From contig NZ_JAHWGU010000034.1 of NCBI RefSeq assembly GCF_020873875.1, forward strand, positions 1 through 64,000: DNA of 64,000 nucleotides, given 5' to 3'. A program made the translations under genes and the position numbers. Below the pieces are notes generated by a model. That model was given only the letters and a program-made list of their open reading frames with translations. It ran no database searches and was not told the origin of the DNA. The DNA comes from Actinoplanes sp. DH11. Its GTDB lineage: Bacteria; Actinomycetota; Actinomycetes; Mycobacteriales; Micromonosporaceae. Shown piece after piece: positions 10,164 to 18,161 of the stretch (position 1 is the first letter of the stretch; the number at the start of each line of letters is the position of its first letter).

Positions 10164-10635
10164 GCCGAGCCGCTCGCGGTGCCCCGGTGATCTCGGTCAG
10201 CCACGGTTCCACCACCTCACCGAGCAGGGCGGCGAGGGCGGTCGCGGCGCCGGTGGTGAGCGGGGCGAAGGACTCCCGTACCGCATCGCGTGCCAGCTGG
10301 CCGGTGGTGCGCAGCGCGGCCTCGCCCGCGGGGGTGGGGCAGAGCCAGACCCGGCGGCGGTCGGCCTCGTCACGGGAGCGCTCGATCAGGCCGGCCGCCT
10401 CCAGCCGGTCGGCGAGCGGGGTGATCGAGGACTGCTGGACGTTCAGCAACCGGGCCAGCGCGCCGCCGGTCAGCCCGTCGTGCTCGCCGAGGATGTAGAG
10501 CGCGAGCAGGTCCATGGCCGGCATCCCGGCCTGCTCGGCGGCCAGCTCGACGGCGTTCTGCACGAGCCGACCGGCGTGGAGCGCGAGGTAGCCCAGTTCG
10601 AAACCGCCTGGTGAGCGGGCCAGGGAGTGCGTCAC
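10141..10635 (-). CDS. MarR family transcriptional regulator
   Basis: This 164-residue protein has the MarR fold: an N-terminal dimerisation helix, then a winged helix-turn-helix at about 50-110 with LTGGALARLLNVQQSSITPL as recognition region and the wing ERSRDEADRRRVWLCPT, which carries the family D-x-R-R motif. A C-terminal dimer helix follows. The GTG at 10635 was chosen because the family starts near this point; the frame continues upstream through the promoter of the glutamine synthetase gene. No adjacent efflux pump or enzyme is obviously its target. Confidence 0.88.
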   Translation of the reverse strand: MTHSLARSPGGFELGYLALHAGRLVQNAVELAAEQAGMPAMDLLALYILGEHDGLTGGALARLLNVQQSSITPLADRLEAAGLIERSRDEADRRRVWLCPTPAGEAALRTTGQLARDAVRESFAPLTTGAATALAALLGEVVEPWLTEITGAPRAARLTTGGPA

Positions 10636-10818
10636 GACCACTTCATCGGCGGAAACATTCGGGGGCTGAAAGGTTACCGGGATCACGTGTCCGAGGTGCG
10701 GGATCGGAAACGTGGATTTGATCTTCGGTCGATAGCATCCTCGCGCCGCGTCAGGGTTGCCCGGCTTGCAGGCACTCGGGGTGAAAGCCCGGATTTTTAC
10801 TTTTTGGGGAGACGAGAA

Positions 10819-11820
10819 ATGGCAGTCAAGGCCGAATACCTCTGGGTCGACGGTACCCAGCCCACCGCCAAGCTGCGCTCCAAGACCAAGATCCTGGCCG
10901 ACGGTGCCGAACCCCCCATCTGGGGCTTCGACGGCTCCAGCACCAACCAGGCGCCCGGCGACAAGTCCGACTGCGTGCTCAAGCCGGTCTTCGTCTGCCC
11001 GGACCCGATCCGCGGCGGCAACAACATCCTGGTCCTGTGCGAGGTCGAGCTGATCGACGGCACCCCGCACCCGACGAACACCCGGGCGCCGCTGCGCGAG
11101 GTCGCCGAGAAGTTCGCCGACCAGGAGGCGATCTTCGGTATCGAGCAGGAGTACACCTTCTTCAAGGACGGCCGCCCGCTCGGCTTCCCGGTCGGCGGCG
11201 GCTACCCGGCCCCGCAGGGCGGTTACTACTGCGGCGTCGGCGCGGACGAGGTCTTCGGCCGGGAGATCGTCGAGGAGCACATGGACGCCTGCCTCGCGGC
11301 CGGCCTCAACCTCTCCGGCATCAACGCCGAGGTCATGCCGGGTCAGTGGGAGTTCCAGATCGGCCCGGTCGCCGCACCCCAGGTCGCCGACGAGCTGTGG
11401 GTCGCCCGCTGGCTGCTCTACCGCATCGCCGAGGACCACGGCGTCTCCGCCACCCTCGACCCGAAGCCGGTCAAGGGCGACTGGAACGGCGCCGGCGCGC
11501 ACACCAACTTCTCGACCAAGGCGATGCGCGAGAACTACGACGCGATCATCGCGGCCGCCGAGGCCCTGGGCAAGAAGCGCCAGGAGCACGTCGACGGGTA
11601 CGGCGCCGGCATCGACCAGCGGCTCACCGGCCTGCACGAGACCGCCCCGTGGACCGAGTACAGCTACGGCGTCTCCGACCGCGGCGCGTCGGTGCGCATC
11701 CCGTGGCAGGTGGAGAAGGACGGCAAGGGCTACATCGAGGACCGCCGCCCGAACGCCAACGTCGACCCGTACGTCGTCACCCGGCTGCTGATCGACACGA
11801 TCTGCTCGGCCCTGGCCTGA
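10819..11820 (+). CDS. glnII: Glutamine synthetase type II
   Basis: This 333-residue protein matches the short, eukaryote-like glutamine synthetase II found in actinomycetes and rhizobia, which makes glutamine from glutamate, ammonia and ATP. Visible motifs are the beta-grasp start (KAEYLWVDGTQPTAKLRSKT), WGFDGSSTNQA, FGIEQEYTFF, GINAEVMPGQWEFQIGP and NGAGAHTNFSTKAMR. Unlike GlnA it lacks the C-terminal adenylylation-site region. The ATG at 10819 follows GGGGAGACGAG. The 180-base upstream region contains GTTAC-like and GAAAC-like half-sites, but I do not see a clean GlnR box. A perfect hairpin follows the stop. Confidence 0.95.
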   Translation: MAVKAEYLWVDGTQPTAKLRSKTKILADGAEPPIWGFDGSSTNQAPGDKSDCVLKPVFVCPDPIRGGNNILVLCEVELIDGTPHPTNTRAPLREVAEKFADQEAIFGIEQEYTFFKDGRPLGFPVGGGYPAPQGGYYCGVGADEVFGREIVEEHMDACLAAGLNLSGINAEVMPGQWEFQIGPVAAPQVADELWVARWLLYRIAEDHGVSATLDPKPVKGDWNGAGAHTNFSTKAMRENYDAIIAAAEALGKKRQEHVDGYGAGIDQRLTGLHETAPWTEYSYGVSDRGASVRIPWQVEKDGKGYIEDRRPNANVDPYVVTRLLIDTICSALA

Positions 11821-11831
11821 TCGGCGGGCTG

Positions 11832-11859
11832 CGCGCGGGGTTTCGTCGTACCCCGCGCG
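11832..11859 (+). terminator. Hairpin terminator after glnII
   Basis: CGCGCGGGGT (11832-11841) pairs perfectly with ACCCCGCGCG (11850-11859) around an 8-base loop, 11 bases past the stop codon. There is no U-tract. Confidence 0.8.
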
Positions 11860-11872
11860 TAGCCTCCCCGGC

Positions 11873-12646
11873 GTGACATTCGAGGTAGTCGCCGGTGACC
11901 CCGGCTCGCCGGTGATCCTGCACGTCCCGCACGCCTCCCGCGAGGTCGTCGGCTCCGGGCTGCTGCTCGGCGCCGGCGAGCTCGCCGAGGAGCTGGACAA
12001 CCTGACCGACGCGTGGACCGACGTGATCGCGGCCCGCGCCGCCGGTGCGGCGCTCCGGCGGCCCTGGATGCTGGTGAACCGGCTGTCCCGCCTGGTCGTC
12101 GACCCGGAGCGGTTCACCGACGACACCGAGGAGATGCTCGCCGCCGGCATGGGCCCGGTCTACACCCACGGCTACGCGGGGCGGCGGCTGCGTGCCGACG
12201 ATCCGGCCCGCGACGCGGCACTGCTGGCGGAGCACTTCTTCCCGTACGCGGCAGCGATGACCACCCTGACCGGCGAGCGGCTCGCCGCGACCGGGCGGGC
12301 GGTGATCCTCGACATCCACTCGTACCCGAGCGAGCCGCTGCCCTACGAGTTGCACGGCACCGGGCCGCGACCACCGATCTGCCTCGGCACGGAGGGCGCG
12401 CACACCCCGCCCTGGCTGCTCGACGCTGCCCGGGGCGCCTTCGCCGGCGCCGGGGAGATCGGGCTCAACAGTCCGTTCGCCGGATGTTACGTCCCGTCGG
12501 CCTACTGGCAGCGCGACACCGCCGTCTCCGCCCTGATGGTGGAGATCCGGCGCGACATCTACATGCGGGAGCCCGGTGGCGCGCCCACACCCGGGCTCGA
12601 CACCCTGGGCCGCGGGCTCGGCGCACTTGTCGACGCCATCGGCTGA
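11873..12646 (+). CDS. N-formylglutamate amidohydrolase family protein
   Basis: This 257-residue protein matches the FGase family (PF05013-type): an opening strand with VILHVPHASREV, a helix with LTDAWTDVIAARAA, the RLSRLVVDPERF segment and the ILDIHSYPSEPLP motif whose His and Asp probably contribute to metal binding. Family members hydrolyse N-formylglutamate in histidine breakdown, but there are no hut genes here, so the substrate is uncertain. Its position directly behind glnII hints at a link with glutamate or glutamine metabolism; this is inference. The start is the GTG at 11873. Confidence 0.8.
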   Translation: MTFEVVAGDPGSPVILHVPHASREVVGSGLLLGAGELAEELDNLTDAWTDVIAARAAGAALRRPWMLVNRLSRLVVDPERFTDDTEEMLAAGMGPVYTHGYAGRRLRADDPARDAALLAEHFFPYAAAMTTLTGERLAATGRAVILDIHSYPSEPLPYELHGTGPRPPICLGTEGAHTPPWLLDAARGAFAGAGEIGLNSPFAGCYVPSAYWQRDTAVSALMVEIRRDIYMREPGGAPTPGLDTLGRGLGALVDAIG

Positions 12647-12749
12647 AGCGTCGACCGCGGTGAGGGCGGACCGGGCTGCCGGATGACATGATGGGCCGGG
12701 CAGGCCGGCACCGCGTCCTGCGACAACGTCAAGGAGGTGTGGCGGGCCG

Positions 12750-13079
12750 ATGGGGAACTTCGAGGCACGGACCTCCGCCGGCCCCGGCCGGATCACCGTG
12801 ACCCTCGCCGGGGAGTGCGACCTCGCCGCCCGCGAACACCTCACCGCGATCCTGCTCGACGCGCTCACCCGCGCCCGGGCCGTCTTCGTCGACCTGGCCC
12901 GGCTCACCTTCATGGACTCCAGCGGCGTGCACAGCCTGATCACCGCCCACCACGCGGCCAAACACACCGGCGCCCACATCTACGTGGTCAACGCCGCCGG
13001 CCCGGTCGCCTCCGTTCTCGAACTGACCGGTGTCGGCGCCCTGCTCCGCGCCCCCGCCGAGGAGCGCCGCCATGTCTGA
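12750..13079 (+). CDS. STAS-domain anti-sigma-factor antagonist
   Basis: This 109-residue protein is a single STAS domain. The expected phosphorylation loop is FMDSSGVHSL, with Ser57 or Ser58 as the phosphorylated residue by analogy with SpoIIAA/RsbV. It overlaps the next gene, a HATPase kinase, by 8 bases, so the two are probably translationally coupled. AAGGAGG lies 12 bases before the ATG, slightly far but clear. When dephosphorylated, such proteins bind the anti-sigma kinase and free a sigma factor. No sigma-factor gene is in the window. Confidence 0.9.
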   Translation: MGNFEARTSAGPGRITVTLAGECDLAAREHLTAILLDALTRARAVFVDLARLTFMDSSGVHSLITAHHAAKHTGAHIYVVNAAGPVASVLELTGVGALLRAPAEERRHV

Positions 13080-13563
13080 GCCGTTCGACGGCGACAGCAT
13101 GACCGGGTCGTCCGGCGATGCTGCCGGGTCGGGTTCGTCCGGTGGCGCTGCCGTGCCGGGGCCGTTCGGCGACGAAGGCACGTCGGGGCCGTCCGGCGGT
13201 GACGGCATGTCGTACGAGGCGCCCGACGACCTGCGGGCGGTGCGCGTCTTCGTGACCGAGCGGGCCCTCGCGCTCGGCATGAGCGAGGCCCGCATCGACC
13301 TGCTCACCCTGGCGGTCAGCGAGCTCACCACGAACACGCTGCAGCACACCACGGGCGGCGGCCACATCCGGCTCTTCGTCGACGGCGGCCGCCTCGTCTG
13401 CGACGTGGTCGACCGCGGTGCCGAGCGCCCGTTCGGCCGCGCGATGCCGTCGGCGGAGGCGGTGGGCGGCCGCGGCCTGGCGATCGTGGAGCGGATTTGC
13501 GACGACGTCTACACGACCACGGTCCCGGGCGGCACCCTCGTCCGCATCTGCCTCGACCTCTGA
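13072..13563 (+). CDS. Anti-sigma regulatory serine kinase (HATPase_c, RsbW/SpoIIAB-like)
   Basis: This 163-residue protein starts inside the end of the STAS gene. Residues 1-45 are a Gly/Ser/Pro-rich disordered leader. The remainder is a GHKL ATPase: N-box LAVSELTTNTLQHTTGG, then DVVDRGAERPF and the G-box region AVGGRGLAIVERICDD. RsbW-type kinases phosphorylate STAS antagonists and sequester sigma factors. The long low-complexity leader is unusual for the family. Coupling to the STAS gene and closeness to the SpoIIE phosphatase argue for one partner-switching module. Confidence 0.88.
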   Translation: MSEPFDGDSMTGSSGDAAGSGSSGGAAVPGPFGDEGTSGPSGGDGMSYEAPDDLRAVRVFVTERALALGMSEARIDLLTLAVSELTTNTLQHTTGGGHIRLFVDGGRLVCDVVDRGAERPFGRAMPSAEAVGGRGLAIVERICDDVYTTTVPGGTLVRICLDL

Positions 13564-13576
13564 CCCGGTAACCCGC

Positions 13577-13676
13577 CGCCGATCCGCCTTGTCCGGCCGC
13601 CTTGTCCGGCCGCTTTTCCCGGCCGCTTCGCCCGCCCCGCTTCGCCCGCCCGCCCGCTTCGCCCGCCCGCGGATGG
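13577..13676. repeat. Low-complexity C-rich spacer between convergent genes
   Basis: Short units of the form CGCTTCGCCCGCC and CTTGTCCGGCCG repeat several times in the gap between the kinase and phosphatase genes. It is non-coding and probably arose by replication slippage. Confidence 0.6.
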
Positions 13677-13700
13677 TTGCCGGTTGCGGGTGTGGGGTGG

Positions 13701-15191
13701 TCAGGAGGTCACGCGGACCGTCAGGGTGCAGGTGTCGTCGTCGGGGCTCGGTGCGTGCAGCAACCGGTGCAGCCGGCTCAGCGGATCGGCGCCCGGGTCC
13801 GCGGAGACGGCCGACAGGTGGTCGCGCACCTCGGTGACGCGGGTTCCGGTGCGGCGCTCGACCAGGCCGTCCGTGTAGAACAGGACCAGGTCGCCGGGTG
13901 CCAGGCGGGCCAGGGCGACCGGGTAGTCCGCCTCCGGTTCGGCGCCCAGCAGCAGGCCGGTCGGGCGGTCCAGTTCGGTGGGGACGCCGGCGCGGGCGAG
14001 CAGCGGGGGCAGGTGGCCGGCGCGGGCCCAGGGCAGGGTGCGGGTGTGCGGGTCGTAGACGGCGACCAGGGCCGTGCCGGTGATGCCGAGCTGGGTGCTG
14101 AGACGGTTCATGTGGCGCAGCAGGGTGCCGGGTTCGCGGATGCCGATGGACAGCCAGGCGACCAGGGCGAAGCGCAGGTGGGCCATGCCGCTGGCGGCGT
14201 CCAGGCCGTGCCCGGCGACGTCGCCGATGGCCAGGACGACGAGGCCGTCCGGCAGGGCCTGTGCGTGGTACCAGTCGCCGCCGACCTGCACGGTCTTCTC
14301 CGCCGGCAGGTAACTGACCATCGCTTCCAGGCCTTCCAGGGCGAACGGTCCCGGTGGCACCGGCTGGATCAGGGTCTGCAACTGGCCGGCGAGGCGGTGC
14401 TCGGCCAGGGCGGTGAGTTCCCGGGTACGCAACCGGTCGCTGAGCCGCTCGATCTCGGTGCGGGTGCCGACCCGGGCGGTGACGTCCTGCACCACGGCGT
14501 AGATCTTCACCGGGGCGCCGGTGGCGTCGCGGGCCACGTCGGAAAGGATCCGCAGGTGCTTCACCCCGGTGCCGATCCGGAACCGGACGGTCACGTCGGA
14601 GGTGGTGCCGCTGTCCAGGGTCTGCCACGCGGCCTCGGCGAGCCCCCGGTCCGCCGGCAGCATGATCTGCGCCTGAGCGGTGCGGGTGAGCGGCCCCAGC
14701 GACGGGGCTCGTTCGAAGATCCGGTACATCCCCGGTGACCAGTCGGTGCGGGCGCTGGCCAGGTCGTACTCCAGCCAGCCGAGACTGCCCAGCAGCTCGG
14801 TGTGTTCCAGGCGGCGCTGGTTCTCGTCGACCCGCTGCCACCAGACGAGCAGCCCGCCCAGCCCGCGGTGCACGCTCACCTCGAAACGCGACTCGGCGAC
14901 GACGCCCGGTTGCCGTTCCTCGTAGCGGAACTCGTCGAGCCGGCCCGGTTCACCGGTGCGCAGCACCCGGTCGTAGAGCTGCCAGAGCGGCCCGCCGACC
15001 ATGGACGGGTAGAGCTCGCTGAGCAACTGGTCGATGCGTGTGGTGCCGCGGCCCTTGACGTCGGCGACCTGCCCGCTCGTCGCGGCGATCCGGTAGTCGA
15101 CGACCTCGCCGTCGCGGTGGATCGGGAGCAGCCAGGTGCAGCCCACCGGGATCACGGCGAGCAACTCGCGCACCACGGCCTCGACCGCCAT
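13701..15191 (-). CDS. PAS-domain PP2C (SpoIIE-type) serine phosphatase
   Basis: This 496-residue protein has PAS-like sensory regions (about 15-110 and 130-250, the latter ending KIYAVVQDVTARVGTR), a coiled linker (ERLSDRLRTRELTALAEHRL), and a SpoIIE phosphatase domain from about 275. Metal-binding motifs are VGGDWYHAQALPDG, IGDVAGHGLDAA, LFYTDGLVERR and the terminal PDDDTCTL. It would dephosphorylate the STAS antagonist encoded just across the convergent junction, closing a partner-switching circuit whose input is sensed by the PAS domains. It is on the opposite strand, so it is not co-transcribed with its presumed partners. Confidence 0.9.
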   Translation of the reverse strand: MAVEAVVRELLAVIPVGCTWLLPIHRDGEVVDYRIAATSGQVADVKGRGTTRIDQLLSELYPSMVGGPLWQLYDRVLRTGEPGRLDEFRYEERQPGVVAESRFEVSVHRGLGGLLVWWQRVDENQRRLEHTELLGSLGWLEYDLASARTDWSPGMYRIFERAPSLGPLTRTAQAQIMLPADRGLAEAAWQTLDSGTTSDVTVRFRIGTGVKHLRILSDVARDATGAPVKIYAVVQDVTARVGTRTEIERLSDRLRTRELTALAEHRLAGQLQTLIQPVPPGPFALEGLEAMVSYLPAEKTVQVGGDWYHAQALPDGLVVLAIGDVAGHGLDAASGMAHLRFALVAWLSIGIREPGTLLRHMNRLSTQLGITGTALVAVYDPHTRTLPWARAGHLPPLLARAGVPTELDRPTGLLLGAEPEADYPVALARLAPGDLVLFYTDGLVERRTGTRVTEVRDHLSAVSADPGADPLSRLHRLLHAPSPDDDTCTLTVRVTS

Positions 15192-15528
15192 CGCAGAAGC
15201 CTATCGGGCCGGGGGTGCCGCGTTGCCCACCCGTGTGAACGGCATCGGCGTTGCCCATCGCCGGTGGACGCGTGGGCCCTTCTCCGGCAGCTGGGGTACG
15301 GGTCACGCGTACCGCATCGAGGCCTTGACCCGCTGCCGGACGGCCGCGTTGCCGGAGGTGGTCCGCAGTTGCGTGCGCAGCTGCTCCATGCCTTCGCGCC
15401 GGTCGTGGCACCGTTCTCCACCAGGGCAGTCGCGATGATCGTGAGGGAACCGCCGTCCTCGATGGGGTGTCAGCTCGTAGCACCGGTGCGCGATGATGGC
15501 GATTGACGCGCGCACCGAGGAGATGAGA
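15192..15528. other. Intergenic region without a supported gene (337 bases)
   Basis: This gap separates the divergent phosphatase and XRE regulator genes. I see no reading frame with family resemblance, no tRNA and no clear long palindrome. It presumably holds the two divergent promoters; the last part includes the GAGGAGA ribosome-binding site of the XRE gene at 15517. Confidence 0.5.
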
Positions 15529-15939
15529 ATGGCATTGCTACGCCGGGTGATCGGGGCGGTTCTGCGGCGGGTCCGCCAGGGCCAGGGCCGCACGTTGCGG
15601 GAGGTGGCCGACGCGGCCGGGGTGTCGCTGCCCTACCTCTCCGAGGTGGAACGTGGCACGAAGGAGCCGTCGTCGGAGGTGCTCGCCGCGATCTGCCGGG
15701 CGCTCGGCCTGCCGTTGCCGGACCTGCTCGACGAGGCCCGCAAGGAATTGCTGCGCACCGCGCCCGTCACGCCGCGCGCCGGCGCCCGCCTGATCACGCA
15801 CCGGGCTCCCGGCGGTGGCGGTCCGGTGACGCGTTGCTCGGTGGGCGGCGCGGTGCGGACCGGTGGGGGGTTGCGGTCGGCGGGACGCTTGCGCTGCGTG
15901 CGTTCCCTCGAGGTGTACGCGCGAAGCACCGTCGCCTGA
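15529..15939 (+). CDS. XRE-family regulator resembling ClgR
   Basis: This 136-residue protein begins MALLRRVIGAVLRRVRQGQG and has an XRE helix-turn-helix at about 10-68 (TLREVADAAGVSLPYLSEVE, then RGTKEPSSEVLAAICRALGL). The N-terminal segment and the helix-turn-helix resemble ClgR, the actinobacterial activator of clp protease genes. The last 40 residues are Gly/Arg-rich and do not look like the usual ClgR C-terminus, so the tail may have been altered by frameshift. GAGGAGA precedes the ATG at 15529. Confidence is good for the family, moderate for ClgR orthology. Confidence 0.78.
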   Translation: MALLRRVIGAVLRRVRQGQGRTLREVADAAGVSLPYLSEVERGTKEPSSEVLAAICRALGLPLPDLLDEARKELLRTAPVTPRAGARLITHRAPGGGGPVTRCSVGGAVRTGGGLRSAGRLRCVRSLEVYARSTVA

Positions 15940-15976
15940 CCTTCCCCTGCCCGGCGCCCGGTCGTCCGGCTGTTGC

Positions 15977-16870
15977 TCAGGCGACCACGATGACCGGCGT
16001 CCCCGGGTCGATCTCCTTGAGGAGCTTGCGCTGGGCCGCCGCGGGCATCCGCACGCAGCCGTTGGACACGCTGCGCCCGAACGCGCTCGTGCGTGACCAG
16101 GCGTGGATCGCGGTGTGCGCGCCCCGCAGCGACGCCGCCAGGTTCTCCTTCTTCTCCGGCACCGTGCCCAGCACCAGGGCGTCGAGGTTCTCGTAGATCG
16201 CGCCGTCCGTGGTGGTCGTGCCCATCACGAAGGTGCGGCCGAGCGGGGTGGGCGTCTCCTCGGAGCCGACGGACACCTCCCACGACCGCTGCTCCTCGCC
16301 CTCGCGCAGCCAGGTGAGCCGGTGATCGCTCAGGTCGACGACGATGTGGTCGCGCAGCGGCTCGGGTTTCCAGCCGGCTGCCGGCACCCAGCCGATCCGC
16401 CGGTTCGACGAGGGCGCGAGCACCGCCACCCAGCCGTTGTCGCGCGCGACGATCGGCGCCACCGTCGGCAGCCCGCTGATCCGCGGCGGCAGCCAGGCGC
16501 GCGGTTCGCCGCCGGGCTCGTCGTAGAGCGCCATCCGCTTCTCCGGCCGCAGCGCCTCGGACGGCACGTCGAGCGAGGTCGCCCCCGGGTCCTCGGGCAG
16601 GCCGGTCGGCCCCTCCGCGTACGTGATCACCGGGAGGTCGTCGGGCGGCTCGGCCGCCGGCTTGGGCTTGCTGCTCGGCGCCGGTGCCGGCGACGACGCG
16701 GCGGCGGACGACGCCGGGCTCACCCAGGTGCCGGCGGTGCTCTCCGGCGCGCTGCCGCGGGCCAGCGCGACAGCCGCGCCGAGGGCCAGGAGCAGCGCGG
16801 CCACCGTCAGGATCAACAGGTACGCACGGGTCCGGCTGCGCGGTGCTGCGACGTGGGGGGCGCTCGGCAT
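15977..16870 (-). CDS. L,D-transpeptidase (YkuD domain), membrane-anchored
   Basis: This 297-residue protein starts at the ATG at 16870. Residues 15-40 form a signal anchor (AYLLILTVAALLLALGAAVAL), followed by a Pro/Ala/Ser-rich wall-spanning linker (about 50-85) and a YkuD catalytic domain at the C-terminus. The active-site segment runs from IHAWSRTS (His256) to SNGCVRM with catalytic Cys272. Such enzymes form 3-3 cross-links in peptidoglycan or attach proteins to it outside the membrane. It converges on the XRE gene with a 37-base gap. No operon partner is evident. Confidence 0.92.
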   Translation of the reverse strand: MPSAPHVAAPRSRTRAYLLILTVAALLLALGAAVALARGSAPESTAGTWVSPASSAAASSPAPAPSSKPKPAAEPPDDLPVITYAEGPTGLPEDPGATSLDVPSEALRPEKRMALYDEPGGEPRAWLPPRISGLPTVAPIVARDNGWVAVLAPSSNRRIGWVPAAGWKPEPLRDHIVVDLSDHRLTWLREGEEQRSWEVSVGSEETPTPLGRTFVMGTTTTDGAIYENLDALVLGTVPEKKENLAASLRGAHTAIHAWSRTSAFGRSVSNGCVRMPAAAQRKLLKEIDPGTPVIVVA

Positions 16871-17081
16871 CCGACCAGGGTAGCGGCACCCGCCGCAGCC
16901 GATGTGAGGAACATTCCCGATAGCCGGCCGGGCCTGCGGGTTCACCTGCGGCGACCGGGACGGTTACGGGTCGGGTGAGCCGGGATGCCGACAGCCGGCT
17001 CGGGCCGGCGGCTCGGTCGTCGGCAGTGGCTTTCGCAACTCCTACCTGTCCGGCGGGGATTGCCGGGACTAGAGTGCGATC

Positions 17082-18080
17082 ATGCTGCGTAAGCTGGGTT
17101 TTCTCCCGATCGGCCTGTTCGACGAGGCGGATCCGCGCCGTGGTCACGAGTCCACCCTGGAGATCATCGAGCTGGGGGAGCGGCTCGGGTTCGACAGTGC
17201 CTGGCTGCGGCACCGGCACCTCCAGTACGGGATCTCCTCGCCGGTCGCGGTCCTCGCCGCCGCCACCCAGCGGACCAGCCGGATCGAGCTCGGCACCGCG
17301 GTCACCCCGCTCGGCTGGGAGAACCCGCTGCGCCTGGCCGAGGACCTGGCGACCGTGGACCTGCTCTCCGGCGGCCGGCTCAACCCGGGTGTCAGCGTCG
17401 GCCCGCCGATGCACTACGAGCAGGTCAAGGGCGCGCTCTACCCGGACACCGACGAGGACTTCGGGTACGGGCGGGTGGAGCGCCTGCTCGCGGCCGTCCG
17501 CGGTGAACCGGTCACCGCATTCCGGGGCACGGTCGGTTTCGAGGAGTTCTCCGACCGGGTGCAGCCGCACTCGCCGGGCCTGGCGTCGCGTCTCTGGTAC
17601 GGCGGTGGCAGCCTGCGGTCCGCGCGGTGGGCCGGCGAGCGCGGCATGAACTTCCTGACCAGCAGCGTGGTGAAGGCCGAGGGCGACGACACGGACTTCG
17701 CCCGCATCCAGCTGGCGCAGGTGCGCGCGTTCCGGGAGGCGCACCCGGACGGCGCGAAGGCGCGGGTGTCGCAGGGGCTGGTGGTGATCCCCACGGACAG
17801 CGCGTCGGCGGCACAGAAGGAGAAGTATCAGGCGTACGCGCGGAAGCGGCTCCCGCGCACCGGGTCGCCGCAGGGCCCGGCCCGGATGATGTTCGCCCCC
17901 GACCTCGTCGGGTCGTCGCGGGAGATCGCCGAACGGTTGTCGGAGCACGCGGCGTACCGGGAGATCGACGAGGTGGCGTTCGCGCTGCCGTTCACCTTCG
18001 AGCACGACGACTACGTGCAGATCCTCACCGACATGGCGGGGTCGCTCGGTCCAGCCCTGGGCTGGCGTCCATCGGATTGA
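17082..18080 (+). CDS. Luciferase-like flavin-dependent oxidoreductase (LLM class)
   Basis: This 332-residue protein has the bacterial luciferase-like TIM-barrel plan: an N-terminal LRKLGFLPIGLFDEADPRRG strand, ELGERLGFDSAWLRHRHLQY, RIELGTAVTPLGWENPLRLAEDLATVDLLSGGRL (the canonical region before NPGVSVG), and a C-terminal EIAERLSEHAAYREIDEVAFALPF segment. These enzymes use reduced FMN or F420; which one cannot be read from the sequence. It stands alone between the transpeptidase and the AfsR-like regulator, so its substrate is unknown. Confidence 0.87.
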   Translation: MLRKLGFLPIGLFDEADPRRGHESTLEIIELGERLGFDSAWLRHRHLQYGISSPVAVLAAATQRTSRIELGTAVTPLGWENPLRLAEDLATVDLLSGGRLNPGVSVGPPMHYEQVKGALYPDTDEDFGYGRVERLLAAVRGEPVTAFRGTVGFEEFSDRVQPHSPGLASRLWYGGGSLRSARWAGERGMNFLTSSVVKAEGDDTDFARIQLAQVRAFREAHPDGAKARVSQGLVVIPTDSASAAQKEKYQAYARKRLPRTGSPQGPARMMFAPDLVGSSREIAERLSEHAAYREIDEVAFALPFTFEHDDYVQILTDMAGSLGPALGWRPSD

Positions 18081-18161
18081 CTTCACTCGGTGAGGGGCAG
18101 GCCCTCCCTGGCGTAAGGTGCACCGCAGAGCATCCACCAGGGTGCATATAGGGGAACCTAG

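Noticed and set aside
10636..10818. Possible GlnR binding site before glnII
   Set aside because: GTTAC-like and GAAAC-like pentamers are present, but not with the expected spacing, so I do not list a site.
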